A stretch of 64,000 bases of DNA from Aldehydirespirator sp965261105 (GCA_965261105.1 CBDHCM010000006.1:3224001-3288000); one strand, 5' to 3'; counted from the first letter of the stretch, positions 26,321-35,324 are shown. Numbers and translations: made by a program. Notes: a model not told the origin generated them from the sequence alone.

Positions 26321-27196
26321 TCAGGCTGCGTCCCCGGAATGGGGAGCGATCACCGACTCCCCGAAAGCGGCCAGACCCTCGGCGGTGTCGCGGAAGTAGA
26401 ACACCGACGGCACCATCAGCCGCGCCACGCCCCACGATTCGGCCTCTTGCACGGCCGCGGCCGGGTCGTCGCCGAACAGCCCTAGATGCACCGCCGACAT
26501 CTCCAGCGCATGCGGGTCCCGCCCACAGTCGGCGGCGGTGTTGCGGGCCAGGTCCAGCAGGCGGGCCATGTCGCCGCCGGCGAGGAACAGGCCGTCGCCC
26601 ATGCGCCCGGCGCGGCGGGCCGCGGCCTCGCTATGGCCGCCGATGTGGATCGGGATCCGTCCCGCGACGGGCTTGGGATTGGAGCTCGCCCGGCGAAACG
26701 ACACGAACTCGCCATCGAACGTCACGTCGTCGGCGGCCCACACCTGCCGCATGACCTCCACGTACTCGTCGGTTCGGGCACCGCGGCGCTCCCAAGGAAC
26801 GCCCAGAGCCTCGAACTCCTCACGCAGCCAGCCGATGCCCACGCCCAGCGTGACCCGGCCCCCCGACAGCACGTCCAGGGTGGCCACCTCCTTGGCGAAA
26901 GTCAGCGGATGGCGCTCAGGCAGCAGCGAGATGCCCGTGGCCAGCCCGATGGTGGAGGTGACCGCGGCCGCGTAGCCAAGCCATACCAGCGGATCGGGGA
27001 TCGGGTTGTGGCCCGAGCCGGGCATCTTGCCGTCGGGCGCGTACGGGTATGTCGACTCGTAGCCCTCCGGGTACAGGATGTGCTCCACCGTCCACAGCGA
27101 GTCGAACCCCGCCAACTCGGCGCCTTGGGCCAGGAGGGCCGCACCCTTGCCTTTGACGAATGTGCCGACGTTCGCGAATGAGATGCCGAACTTCAT
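26321..27196 (-). CDS. LLM-class (F420/flavin-dependent) oxidoreductase
   Basis: A 291-residue TIM-barrel luciferase-like protein: MKFGISFANVG, DSLWTVEHILYPEGY, ATGISLLPERHPLTFAKEVATLDVLSGGRVTLGVGIGWLREEFEALGV and IPIHIGGHSEAAARRAGRMGDG. The last two segments are typical of F420-dependent members in actinobacteria. The substrate cannot be derived. It is divergent from the SPFH gene with about 60 bp between their starts. Confidence 0.92.
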   Translation of the reverse strand: MKFGISFANVGTFVKGKGAALLAQGAELAGFDSLWTVEHILYPEGYESTYPYAPDGKMPGSGHNPIPDPLVWLGYAAAVTSTIGLATGISLLPERHPLTFAKEVATLDVLSGGRVTLGVGIGWLREEFEALGVPWERRGARTDEYVEVMRQVWAADDVTFDGEFVSFRRASSNPKPVAGRIPIHIGGHSEAAARRAGRMGDGLFLAGGDMARLLDLARNTAADCGRDPHALEMSAVHLGLFGDDPAAAVQEAESWGVARLMVPSVFYFRDTAEGLAAFGESVIAPHSGDAA

Positions 27197-27256
27197 CTGT
27201 GCTCCTTGCCTGGTGCCGACCGGTCACGGTAGCCAGTAACACCGAATCGTGGAAGG

Positions 27257-28195
27257 ATGGCAGACATGACTGACACGAATCTGCCTTCCGACGGTCCTGT
27301 ACCGGGCGACACCGCCGGGACGAGCAAGGTCAAAGCCCATCGGGCCCCCACCAAGCCGGGTCTGCTCGGCGTGCTGATCGCGCTGTGCGGATTGGTGGCG
27401 ATCGCGGCCGGGATCGTGGGTGTGGCCGCGGTGGCCTGGCCGCTGGCGTTCCTCATCCCGATCGGCGGCATCGCCTTCTTGTTCGCCTGGCCGGGCCAGT
27501 ACCTGGTACAGCCCAATGAGGGGCTGGTGGTGATCCTGTTCGGGCGCTACCGGGGCACCGTCGACAGCCCCGGCTGGCACCTGGCCAACCCGTTCACTCG
27601 CATGGAGTCGCGCAAGATCTCGCTGCGGGTGCACAACTTCACCACCAGCGTGTCGAAGGTGAACGACGCCGAGGGCAACCCCATCGAGATCTCCGCGGTG
27701 GTGGTGTGGCGAGTGGTGGACACCGCCGCGGCCGTGTTCGAGGTGGACGACTTCGAGGACTTCGTGCACGTCCAGAGCGAGACCGCCATCCGCCATCTGG
27801 GCACCCAGTACCCCTACGACGACTTCGAGGGCGACAGGGTGTCGCTGCGCTCGGACCCCGACGCGGTGGCGGCCACCCTGCACGCGGAGGTGCAGGACCG
27901 TCTCGATCGGGCCGGCGTGCAGGTGATCGAGACCCGGCTCAACCACCTTGCCTACGCCACCGAGATCGCCGAGGCCATGCTGCGCCGCCAGCAGGCCGCC
28001 GCGGTGGTGGCGGCCCGGCGCACCATTGTGGAAGGCGCGGTCGGGATGGTGGAGGAGGCTCTTGAGATGCTGGCCGAGCGCTCAGTGGTGGACCTCGACG
28101 AGCAGGCCAAGGCGTCGATGGTGGCCAACCTGCTGGTGGTGCTGACCAGCGAGCAGCAAACAACCCCCATCGTCAACACCGGCGCGCGGTCCTAG
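27257..28195 (+). CDS. SPFH/band-7 domain membrane protein
   Basis: A 312-residue protein. Two hydrophobic segments (LLGVLIALCGLVAIAAGIVGVAAVAWPLAFLIPIGGIAFLF, residues ~37-78) precede a band-7 domain: VQPNEGLVVILFGRYRGTVDSPGWHLANPFTR, then SVQTSxxx-like EISAVVVWRVVDTAAAVFEVDDFEDFVHVQSETAIRHL. The C-terminal helix (EIAEAMLRRQQAAAVVAARRTIVEGAVGMVEEAL) should form oligomers. Such stomatin/flotillin-like proteins scaffold membrane microdomains. No associated NfeD gene is seen. Confidence 0.93.
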   Translation: MADMTDTNLPSDGPVPGDTAGTSKVKAHRAPTKPGLLGVLIALCGLVAIAAGIVGVAAVAWPLAFLIPIGGIAFLFAWPGQYLVQPNEGLVVILFGRYRGTVDSPGWHLANPFTRMESRKISLRVHNFTTSVSKVNDAEGNPIEISAVVVWRVVDTAAAVFEVDDFEDFVHVQSETAIRHLGTQYPYDDFEGDRVSLRSDPDAVAATLHAEVQDRLDRAGVQVIETRLNHLAYATEIAEAMLRRQQAAAVVAARRTIVEGAVGMVEEALEMLAERSVVDLDEQAKASMVANLLVVLTSEQQTTPIVNTGARS

Positions 28196-28293
28196 CAGGC
28201 CCGCACCGTTCGGCCAAGGGTCGAACAGCTAGCGTGACCAGTCCGCGAGCGGAACCGGTGCTGAACGCGGCTAACCACCCGGCGCCCTACAAA

Positions 28294-28335
28294 TTGGTGA
28301 CGAAACAGTCCCTATAGGGCAAGAAGCGTCACCAA
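28294..28335. promoter_or_regulatory. Nested 42-bp perfect dyad between SPFH and malY-like genes
   Basis: Outer arms TTGGTGACG and CGTCACCAA (9 bp each) enclose an inner palindrome CCCTATAGGG, with 7 unpaired bases on each side. It lies about 100 bp after the SPFH gene and 70 bp before the aminotransferase start. There is no T-tract, so an operator is at least as likely as a terminator. Confidence 0.55.
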
Positions 28336-28402
28336 AGTCGAGCAACGCCGCCGACGCAGGCCCAGCTCGCAGCGTGTTGCCGCACAGCTAGCGTGGCCGG
28401 TT

Positions 28403-29638
28403 GTGACCAGAACGGATGGCGACCAGGGCGTCGGCGCCTTCGATCCCGTCATCGACGTCGGGAACAAGCGGGGCAACCGCAACGCCAAGTGGTCCAAGCA
28501 CGGCGCTGAGGCGCTGCCGGCGTGGGTGGCCGAGCACGACTTCCGGCCCCCGCCGGCCGTGCTCGACGCTATGCGAACCACGATCGACCGTGGAGACTTC
28601 GGCTACCACGACCTGGAAGCCGACGTGGGCGCGGCGTTCACCCGGTGGGCCGGCCAGCGCTACGGCTGGAGCCCCGACCCCGATTTCGTGCACACCTGCG
28701 TGGACGTGCTCCAAGGCGTCACTGCCGCGGTCACCGCGCTGGCCGAGCCCGGCGCGGGCGTCATCCTCACGCCGCCGATCTACCACATCTTCCTGCAGAT
28801 CTGCCCCACGGCCCGGCGCCGCCAACTCGACTGGCTGATGCGCTACGACCGCTATGGGGGCTGGACTCTCGACCCTGACGACCTGGAAGCGCTGGTGCGG
28901 CAGGAGCCCGACGCCCGGGTGCTGCTGTGGTGCCATCCCCACAACCCCACCGGGTGGGTGGCCGATACCGAGGTTTTGACGAGGATCGTCGAGCTGGCCC
29001 ACGCCTACAACTTCTACATCGTGTCAGACGAGATCCACGCCGACCTCGTGTACCCCGACTCCTCGGCGCCGTTCGCGCCGATGCTGGCGATTCCCGGGGC
29101 AGCCGAGCGGGTGGTGACCGTCACCTCCCCGGCCAAGACCTTCGCGCTGTCGGGTCTGCGCTGCGCAGTGATGGTCTACGGCGACAGGGACCTGCGCCGG
29201 CGGGTGCGCCAGGCCCATCCCCCGCTGCTGCTCGGCCACGCGGCCCGCACCGGCATCGACGCCACCATCGCGGCCTGGCACCACGGCGCGGATTGGGCCG
29301 ACGGGCTCGTGGCCCACCTGGGCGGCCTGCGCGACCATCTGGCCGACCGGCTGGCCGCGGACGCCCCTGCGGTGCGCTTCCACCGGCCCGACTCCACGTT
29401 CCTGGCCTGGCTGGACGTGTCGGCCTGCGGGCTCGGCGAAGCCCCCGCCGCCCGGCTGCTGCAACACGCCGGTGTGGCCGCGTCGGAGGGCACCGAGTTC
29501 GGCACCAACGGTCACGGCCACATACGCCTCAACTTCGGCACCTCCGGCGCCGTGCTCGACGAGATCATCGACCGCCTAGTTGAGCCTCTGTGTCAGTTCG
29601 CGCGCTACAACAGGCCTCCTGCCGCGACCGCTGGCTGA
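28403..29638 (+). CDS. MalY/PatB-type PLP aminotransferase or cystathionine beta-lyase
   Basis: A 411-residue fold-type I PLP enzyme: KRGNRNAKWSKHGAEALPAWVAEHDFRPPPAVLDAM at the start, LLLWCHPHNPTGWV near 175, FYIVSDEIHADLVYPD near 210 (PLP Asp) and VTSPAKTFALSGLRCAV near 245 (Schiff-base Lys). The WxxEHDF-type start replaces the usual WxADMDF of MalY/PatB. These enzymes cleave C-S bonds or transaminate. GTG 28403 is the start. A short reading frame after its stop (to 29726) looks like the tail of a lost gene. Confidence 0.9.
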   Translation: MTRTDGDQGVGAFDPVIDVGNKRGNRNAKWSKHGAEALPAWVAEHDFRPPPAVLDAMRTTIDRGDFGYHDLEADVGAAFTRWAGQRYGWSPDPDFVHTCVDVLQGVTAAVTALAEPGAGVILTPPIYHIFLQICPTARRRQLDWLMRYDRYGGWTLDPDDLEALVRQEPDARVLLWCHPHNPTGWVADTEVLTRIVELAHAYNFYIVSDEIHADLVYPDSSAPFAPMLAIPGAAERVVTVTSPAKTFALSGLRCAVMVYGDRDLRRRVRQAHPPLLLGHAARTGIDATIAAWHHGADWADGLVAHLGGLRDHLADRLAADAPAVRFHRPDSTFLAWLDVSACGLGEAPAARLLQHAGVAASEGTEFGTNGHGHIRLNFGTSGAVLDEIIDRLVEPLCQFARYNRPPAATAG

Positions 29639-29833
29639 CCGCGGTGGAGGCCAAGGACGACGGCATCATCGACCATGTGATCGTCGACCGCGACAAGATG
29701 CTCTAGGAGCCGTCCCCGCCCGTGGCCTGTTTGCCCGGAGCGGGACCCGTCAGCGGTGCCCTTGACCGAGAACCTCCTCTGGAGCCGCGGACGAACGCCC
29801 CGACGCGCGCAGTGGTCGTTACGCTGCGGCGCG

Positions 29834-30538
29834 GTGAGCCGGAACGGAGCCAGCGACGTCGCCGTGGCTACCGCGCACTTGGCGTGTGCACGCATCGCCG
29901 GAGGGGCCCGTGCCATGGTCGAGGCCTACGAGTTCGGCGTGCCGGAGGGTCCTCACCCGAAGCCTTGGACGGCGGAATATCACCGTGAGGCTGTCAACGT
30001 CTACGCCCTGTCACTTCCGCAGTCCTATCAGAGCGACATCGCAGCGCTGTTCAGGCACGGCGCAGGAGTCATGCGCATGGTCGCCGTCCCGGCTGGGTTG
30101 GCCCAAGACTGGCTCATCGTCGACGAGTACCTGACGGAGGCCAGTCTCGCCATCGCCCAATGGCTTTCGTCAGGGGAGTCGAAGTCGTCGCGGCTCGAAC
30201 CGGACAGCTCGCCGGAGATCGGCGCGCTCACGCCGACGGTGATCCGCTTCGACCAGCTGGCGAGACTGACCACGCTTGAGGGCGCCGACCGGTTGGCGCG
30301 GGCTGCGCATGCCGTGCAGCAGCATCTCGGCTTGCCGAGACTGACCGTGCTTGCCGACGACGAGCGGCGTCTCTTGCACAAGGTGGCCTCCGGTGCGTCG
30401 ATCGTGGACGTGGCGGCCGAACTCGGCTATTCCGAGCGGTCGATTTACCGCGCTCTCTCCAAGCTGTGGCACAAGCTGGGTGTGACCGGGCGCGTCCAAG
30501 GCGTCCGCAAAGCCGCCGCGGAGGGCCTTCTCGACTGA
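29834..30538 (+). CDS. HTH regulator, paralog A (novel N-terminal domain, LuxR-like HTH)
   Basis: About 234 residues. The C-terminal ~65 residues are a LuxR/sigma-4-like helix-turn-helix (DERRLLHKVASGASIVDVAAELGYSERSIYRALSKLWHKLGVTGRVQGVRKA). The helical N-terminal ~150 residues (RIAGGARAMVEAYEFGVPEGPHPKPW...YHREAVNVYALSLPQSYQSDIAALFRHG) match no domain I know. It is clearly homologous along its length to the protein at 61693-62394. Start GTG 29834 gives the same length as that paralog, but an ATG-free longer frame from 29756 is possible. Two palindromes lie just downstream, before the secreted peptide gene, so it is a candidate regulator of that operon. Confidence 0.75.
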   Translation: MSRNGASDVAVATAHLACARIAGGARAMVEAYEFGVPEGPHPKPWTAEYHREAVNVYALSLPQSYQSDIAALFRHGAGVMRMVAVPAGLAQDWLIVDEYLTEASLAIAQWLSSGESKSSRLEPDSSPEIGALTPTVIRFDQLARLTTLEGADRLARAAHAVQQHLGLPRLTVLADDERRLLHKVASGASIVDVAAELGYSERSIYRALSKLWHKLGVTGRVQGVRKAAAEGLLD

Positions 30539-30638
30539 GCAGACTCCGCGGCTTGGAAAGATCGCCATGGGGACCCCCGACACGGCGCTGCGGGGCTCGG
30601 TGATCGCCGGAACAGTCTGTAGAGCCTAGCCCGAATGC

Positions 30639-30696
30639 TGGCAGGTTTCTGCCACGACTTGATGGGATAGCGACAGGATCTGGCAGACGTCTGCCA
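30639..30696. promoter_or_regulatory. Two TGGCAGA-type palindromes upstream of the peptide/ABC operon
   Basis: TGGCAGGTTTCTGCCA (30639-30654) and TGGCAGACGTCTGCCA (30681-30696, perfect dyad). They are 42 bp apart, four helical turns, and 114 bp or more before the peptide ATG. The same motif flanks the paralogous regulator at 61 kb. Confidence 0.7.
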
Positions 30697-30809
30697 AAGC
30701 TGCTTAGGCATCCTCGGGTTGTCCAAACAACAGCTAGTGCGCCGCTTGTTCGTCCCATCGTGAGATCCGACGAATCGGCGGTTCATCGATAGTGATGGAA
30801 GGAACAATC

Positions 30810-31205
30810 ATGGTCAAGCTACAACGATCACGGATCAGGCGTCGATGGACCGTCAAAGGCTCCCGGAGGCACGCTCTCCGTGGAGCAGCAGCCCTTCTGA
30901 TTTCCATGGCGATCCTCGCCGTGTCCAGCGCCACTATTGGTGCGGTTACGAGTTGGCAGGGCGACGACTATTCGTATGATTGGTCTGGAAGCTACATCAC
31001 CACTTGTGACGAGGAGAGCGATCACACCCGAGTGAAGTCCATGGCCGACAATGATGCTTTCGGTTCTGGAATCAACGCGGCCAAGGATGTCGATGGCAAC
31101 AACGGCATTTGCGCTACTTCGAATCTCCCGTGGACGATTCACCGGCACAAGACTTGCGAATACCATTCGTTCTGGCCTGACGAGTGCGGGAACTGGCAGT
31201 CCTGA
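30810..31205 (+). CDS. Small secreted cysteine-containing peptide (possible bacteriocin-like)
   Basis: A 131-residue precursor. An Arg-rich start (RSRIRRRWTVKGSRRHALR) and hydrophobic core (GAAALLISMAILAVSSATIGA) form a long signal peptide. The mature part of about 85 residues is Asp/Trp/His-rich with four cysteines (TTCDEE, GICAT, TCEYH, DECGN), enough for two disulfides. The S.Y......H..V pattern and the following ABC transporter of the bacteriocin-associated type recall lactococcin 972-like peptides, but similarity is weak. ATG 30810 follows GGAAGGA by 6 nt. It lies below two palindromic sites, so is probably regulated by the adjacent HTH protein. Confidence 0.7.
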   Translation: MVKLQRSRIRRRWTVKGSRRHALRGAAALLISMAILAVSSATIGAVTSWQGDDYSYDWSGSYITTCDEESDHTRVKSMADNDAFGSGINAAKDVDGNNGICATSNLPWTIHRHKTCEYHSFWPDECGNWQS

Positions 31206-31343
31206 CAACGACGGGAACCGTCGTCTGTAGGGTGCCGCCAAGTGCAGAAGCAGCAAGGCAGAGCAAGCGGCCGCACGCACGGCCACGCGGTCCCGAGCCT
31301 GGACAGCGCAATGGACGTGGCATGTGGACCGAGGCACCACGGG

Positions 31344-32000
31344 ATGGCGATCCTTTGTCGGGCGCTCTGCTGCTCGTTCCGGGACCACAAGGTTCTAGAG
31401 AGTCTGGACCTCGTGGTCCCCGCCGGGCGACGCATAGCGATAATGGGTCCCAGCGGCTCGGGTAAGACGACCCTGCTTCACGTCCTGGCCGGCCTCATCA
31501 CCCCGGACTCCGGTGAGGTACACGTCGCTGGTCTAGACCTAGTAAGCGCATCGGCGCGGGCCCTCGCCCGCCATCGCCGCGAGAAGGTCTCGATGGTGTT
31601 CCAGTTCGGAGAACTGCTTCCGGAGCTGAACGTCGCAGAGAACGTGTCACTGCCGATGCGGCTCAGCGGACGGCGGCCCGACGCCAGGCTGGTGCGAGAT
31701 GCCCTCGAAGCCGTGGGGCTACGCGATCCGGGAGCATGGCCCGCCCAGCTCTCCGGCGGCGAAATTCAGCGGGCCGCGGTGGCACGAGCCCTCATCACTA
31801 GGCCGGCGGTCCTGCTGTGCGACGAGCCCACCGGGTCGCTCGATGCTGCCAACTCCGAGCAAGTGGTGAGGCTGCTGCTCAAGGTGGCGCACCAGAGCGC
31901 CGCGACCCTGATCGTTTCGACGCACGATCCGGCAGTCGCGAAGCGGATGGACGAGACGTGGCTGCTGAGCGGTGGTGGCCTGCGAAGTTTCCGGTGCTGA
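31344..32000 (+). CDS. ABC transporter ATPase (MacB/LolD-like)
   Basis: A 218-residue nucleotide-binding protein: Walker A MGPSGSGKTT near 32, Q-loop FQFGELLPELNVAENV, signature QLSGGEIQRAAVARAL near 133, Walker B AVLLCDEPTGSLD and H-loop STHD. The LSGGEIQR and FQ.xxLLPELxVxENV segments are typical of MacB/LolD-type exporters that work with an FtsX-like permease. ATG 31344 gives the usual length; ATG 31311 is an alternative. Its stop shares one base with the permease start. It probably exports the peptide or protects the producer. Confidence 0.92.
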   Translation: MAILCRALCCSFRDHKVLESLDLVVPAGRRIAIMGPSGSGKTTLLHVLAGLITPDSGEVHVAGLDLVSASARALARHRREKVSMVFQFGELLPELNVAENVSLPMRLSGRRPDARLVRDALEAVGLRDPGAWPAQLSGGEIQRAAVARALITRPAVLLCDEPTGSLDAANSEQVVRLLLKVAHQSAATLIVSTHDPAVAKRMDETWLLSGGGLRSFRC

Positions 32001-34087
32001 TGATCTGGCGCACCGCACTGTCCGTCACATGGCGCAGCGACCGCGCGGCCGTCGTACGCAATGTCGTTGTGGCCCTGGCCACCGCTGCGGTCACGCTCGT
32101 GGCGTGCGCGACGACAAGCACCGTTCTTATGGTTCACGGAGTCAACGAGCGTGCCGCGGCACGCGCCTTCCAGCCCGCCGAGCCCGGTGAGACCGCGGAC
32201 CTGAGCACCGATGTCACGTACGACTCGATCCGCGGCGAGCAGATATTCGTCCACTACTGGCGCATCGAAGCGGACGGAGTGACCATCCCCGGCGTCCCGT
32301 CCGATGCGACCGTCGGAGACTGGTTCGTCTCACCCGAACTCCAACAGCGCATCGGGCGCGATCCTCTCCTCGCAGGGCGCTTCCCCGATGCACGGACCCT
32401 GGGCGACGACGGAATCGGGTCGGCCGACGAACTCGTGGCCTACCGCCTAGTCGGCCCCGAGGCCGATCTGCGGTGGAGCCTAAAGAACGTTGCGGGCTCC
32501 GAACACATCGGACTCGATGCCGGCGTCACTGTCGTCGATGTGGTCATAGGCGGGGCGGGACTCGTCGTCGTCTTCGGCACGGGGCTGCTGCGTGCCGCGC
32601 TCGGACCCGTCACTACCGGCCTGAGGCGTCGGCTCGCGCTCTTGCATGCACTGGGTGCCGCTCGTGCCGTCCGACAGTTCGTCGCGGCGGCCGGAATCGC
32701 CATTTCCACCGCGCCGGCGGCAGTCGCCGCGGCGCTCGCGTGGTACGTCGTTGCTCCCCGATTGCAGGCCGTCCCCCTCGTCGGCCAGCGTGTGTTGCCC
32801 GGCGAATTGGGCATGCCGGCCTGGACCGCTGCGGTCGTCGCGGCCATCGTGGTGGCGCTGGCCGCGGCGGCGGGCGCCACCAGGGGGTACAGCCGCGTCG
32901 GGTCTCGCCCGACTTCGCCGATCCATCGGCCGCCGACCCGCTGGCGCCTGGCACCTCTGGCCGCGTCGATCGGACTGATCGCATACTCCGTCACACAGAC
33001 CGGGGAGGCAGGAGTACGCCTGTTCGTCAGCGGTGTGTTCGCGGCTTCTGTCGCAGTCATCGTCGCCCTCCCGGTGCTCATAGGCTCTCTGGGCGCGGCG
33101 CTAGCTCGCGGCGGGTCCATCATCGGTCTTCTCGCCGGCCGAAGACTGAGTTGGGATGCAGGACGGTCGGCCAGACCGCTGACAGCTCTGGCGTCGCTCG
33201 CAGTGATCGTTCCCGTAGCGGCCTCGTATGTGGCCGTAGCTCGCAGCGGTGATGCCGGGCCGCCACCTTCGACGATTTCAGCCATCAGCGTCAATGGGAA
33301 CCTCGGGCCTGAAGCCATGCGATCACTCCAGGACGATGCAGACGGCGTCTTCGTCGATGTCTATCGAATCGATAGCGAGGTGGAACCCAGCGCTCTCACG
33401 ACGTCGATGAGGGTCGAGGCTCCGAGGTTCGTATGGGTTGCCGACTGTAATCTTCTGTCCGCTCATGTTCCGCTCGAGAGCTGCGCGTCCGACGGGATCG
33501 TTGTGGCGCCGGGAGCGTCTGGTGCGTTCGCTCGCCTCGACGCCGGCACTACGACGGTGCCAGAGGGGGGCCATCTGGACCATCGACTCTTCATCACCCG
33601 TGACGGTGACAGGGCTGAGATGATCCTGCGCTCCTATGCGGTGAACAGCGACGGTGATGTGTCCGTCTTCTCCAGCGCGGACAACCAGCACTCAGAGTCC
33701 CGGTCCGTCCGTTGGATCATCGGCGCAGTCCAGTTGGGTACCGTCGGCGCCTTCGCGGCCCTGCTGCTCTCAGTGGTGACCAGCGCGTCGCGGTCTGCCG
33801 CGACGCGCATGCAGCTGTTCGCAATCGGCGCCCGGGCCTCGACGATTTCTCGCCTCGCGGCCACCGAGTCGGCAGTCACGGTAGTTGCCGTCGGGCTCGG
33901 CGGAGTGGCTGTCGGCACTGTCGGCGCCGCCGCCTATGCGCTGGTGGACGGTGCCGGTGCCACGAATTTCTGGCCGTCGCTGGTCATTGCCGCCTCGGTG
34001 CTGGTCGCTGCCGCGGTGTCGGCGGTCGCCTCGGCCCTGTATGTGTCGGGCAGTTCGCCACGGTCAGCGCTACGGACCCAGGACTGA
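32000..34087 (+). CDS. FtsX/MacB-like multi-spanning permease (bacteriocin-associated type)
   Basis: A 695-residue membrane protein. TM1 (VVRNVVVALATAAVTLVACATTSTVLM, ~20-45) is followed by an extracellular domain, then a block of four helices with TM2 near 175-200 (VVIGGAGLVVVFGTGLLRAALG). Further helices follow at roughly 230-450 (including AAIVVALAAAAGATRG, VAVIVALPVLIGSLGAALA and ALASLAVIVPVAASYVA). A second extracellular part (450-570) and three C-terminal helices (LGTVGAFAALLLSVVTS, VTVVAVGLGGVAVGTVGAAAY and VIAASVLVAAAVSAVASALYV) complete it. Size and duplicated architecture fit permeases next to lactococcin 972-like genes. It forms one transporter with the ATPase upstream. Confidence 0.85.
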   Translation: MIWRTALSVTWRSDRAAVVRNVVVALATAAVTLVACATTSTVLMVHGVNERAAARAFQPAEPGETADLSTDVTYDSIRGEQIFVHYWRIEADGVTIPGVPSDATVGDWFVSPELQQRIGRDPLLAGRFPDARTLGDDGIGSADELVAYRLVGPEADLRWSLKNVAGSEHIGLDAGVTVVDVVIGGAGLVVVFGTGLLRAALGPVTTGLRRRLALLHALGAARAVRQFVAAAGIAISTAPAAVAAALAWYVVAPRLQAVPLVGQRVLPGELGMPAWTAAVVAAIVVALAAAAGATRGYSRVGSRPTSPIHRPPTRWRLAPLAASIGLIAYSVTQTGEAGVRLFVSGVFAASVAVIVALPVLIGSLGAALARGGSIIGLLAGRRLSWDAGRSARPLTALASLAVIVPVAASYVAVARSGDAGPPPSTISAISVNGNLGPEAMRSLQDDADGVFVDVYRIDSEVEPSALTTSMRVEAPRFVWVADCNLLSAHVPLESCASDGIVVAPGASGAFARLDAGTTTVPEGGHLDHRLFITRDGDRAEMILRSYAVNSDGDVSVFSSADNQHSESRSVRWIIGAVQLGTVGAFAALLLSVVTSASRSAATRMQLFAIGARASTISRLAATESAVTVVAVGLGGVAVGTVGAAAYALVDGAGATNFWPSLVIAASVLVAAAVSAVASALYVSGSSPRSALRTQD

Positions 34088-34347
34088 TCAGGCCACCGGC
34101 GCGACGGGCTGTTCTGCGCGCGGCGGCGCACATCGGGTCGGGAGCTGGTGCAGAGCTACTTGATGGCGGCGGACGAACGGCCGGGTTCATGTCCCGGTCG
34201 AGCCACGAAGTGGTGTTCCCCGAAGACTGTGGAGCAGTGGACGCCGCCGCCAAGGAGTTGCTAGTGGCGGGCCACCACGGCTCCGCCGACACGGTGTTCA
34301 TCCGGGTGGGTCCCGATAAGGGGCCTGCGGACCCTAGGGTTGGCTTC

Positions 34348-35298
34348 GTGACCGGCAACCCGCAGCCGCTGGGCGGTAACGAGATGCCCCGCTTCGCGGG
34401 GATTGCCACCTTCATGCGCCTGCCGGGGCGCTCAAACCCCTCCGATCTCGACGTGGCCGTGGTCGGGGTGCCCTTCGACATCGGCACCTCCAACCGGCCG
34501 GGCGCCCGCTTCGGACCCCGGGGCATCCGCGACGAGTCGGTGCTGATCCGGCCCTACAACATGGCCACCAGGGCCGCTCCCTTCGACAGCCTGCGCATCG
34601 ACGACACCGGCGACGTGGCCACCAACCCCTACAACCTGCTCGACTCCGTGGCCCGCATCGAGGCCCACTTCAACGAACTTGTCGGCCATGGCGTGATCAC
34701 TGTGGCCCTCGGCGGCGACCACACCATCGTGTTGCCCATCCTGCGGGCCATACGGGCCCGCCACGGCCCCGTCGGGCTGGTGCACGTGGACGCCCACACC
34801 GACATCAACGACGAGATGTTCGGCGAGCGCATCGCCCACGGCACCCCGTTTCGTCGAGCGGTCGAGGAGGGCCTGCTCGACTGCGACCGGGTGGTCCAGA
34901 TCGGGATGCGGGCCACCGGCTACTCCGCCGACGACTTCGACTGGTCCCGGCGGCAGGGCTTCCGTGTGGTCCAGATCGAGGAGTGCTGGCACCGCTCGCT
35001 GACGCCGCTGATGGACGAGGTGCGCGACCAGGTCGGCGGCGGCCCCGTGTACTTGAGCTTCGACATCGACGGCCTAGACCCGTCCTTCGCCCCCGGTACC
35101 GGAACGCCCGAGATCGGCGGCCTGACCACGCCCCAGGCCCTCGAGATCATCCGCGGCTGCCGGGGGCTCGATCTGGTCGGCTGCGACCTCGTGGAGGTGG
35201 CGCCCATCTACGACACCTCGGGCATGACCGCCCACATAGCGGCCGACCTCGTCTACGAGATGCTCTGCGTCCTGCCCGGAGTGCAGTACCGCAGCTGA
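34348..35298 (+). CDS. Agmatinase/ureohydrolase family protein
   Basis: A 316-residue arginase-fold enzyme: GGDHTIVLP (first His), LVHVDAHTDIND (DxHxD metal ligands), SFDIDGLDPSFAPGTGTPEIGGLT (DxD plus the family SFD(I)DxxDPxxxPGTGTPExGG). The beginning (QPLGGNEMPRFAGIATFMRLP) matches guanidinobutyrase/guanidinopropionase-like members, so the substrate may be another guanidino acid rather than agmatine; the product would be urea plus an amine. GTG 34348 gives the standard length; open frame upstream (34190-34347) has no support. The next gene follows after 26 bp. Confidence 0.9.
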   Translation: MTGNPQPLGGNEMPRFAGIATFMRLPGRSNPSDLDVAVVGVPFDIGTSNRPGARFGPRGIRDESVLIRPYNMATRAAPFDSLRIDDTGDVATNPYNLLDSVARIEAHFNELVGHGVITVALGGDHTIVLPILRAIRARHGPVGLVHVDAHTDINDEMFGERIAHGTPFRRAVEEGLLDCDRVVQIGMRATGYSADDFDWSRRQGFRVVQIEECWHRSLTPLMDEVRDQVGGGPVYLSFDIDGLDPSFAPGTGTPEIGGLTTPQALEIIRGCRGLDLVGCDLVEVAPIYDTSGMTAHIAADLVYEMLCVLPGVQYRS

Positions 35299-35324
35299 CG
35301 GCGAGGCTGGGAGAGGGCGGCGCA

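Noticed and set aside
29639..29726. Short frame after malY (WLTAVEAKDDGIIDHVIVDRDKML)
   Set aside because: Looks like the tail of a lost gene but is too short to assign; kept only as a note.
34190..34347. Upstream extension of the agmatinase-like gene (MSRSSHEVVFPEDC...)
   Set aside because: Would make the protein about 50 residues longer than the family; the conserved start is near GTG 34348.
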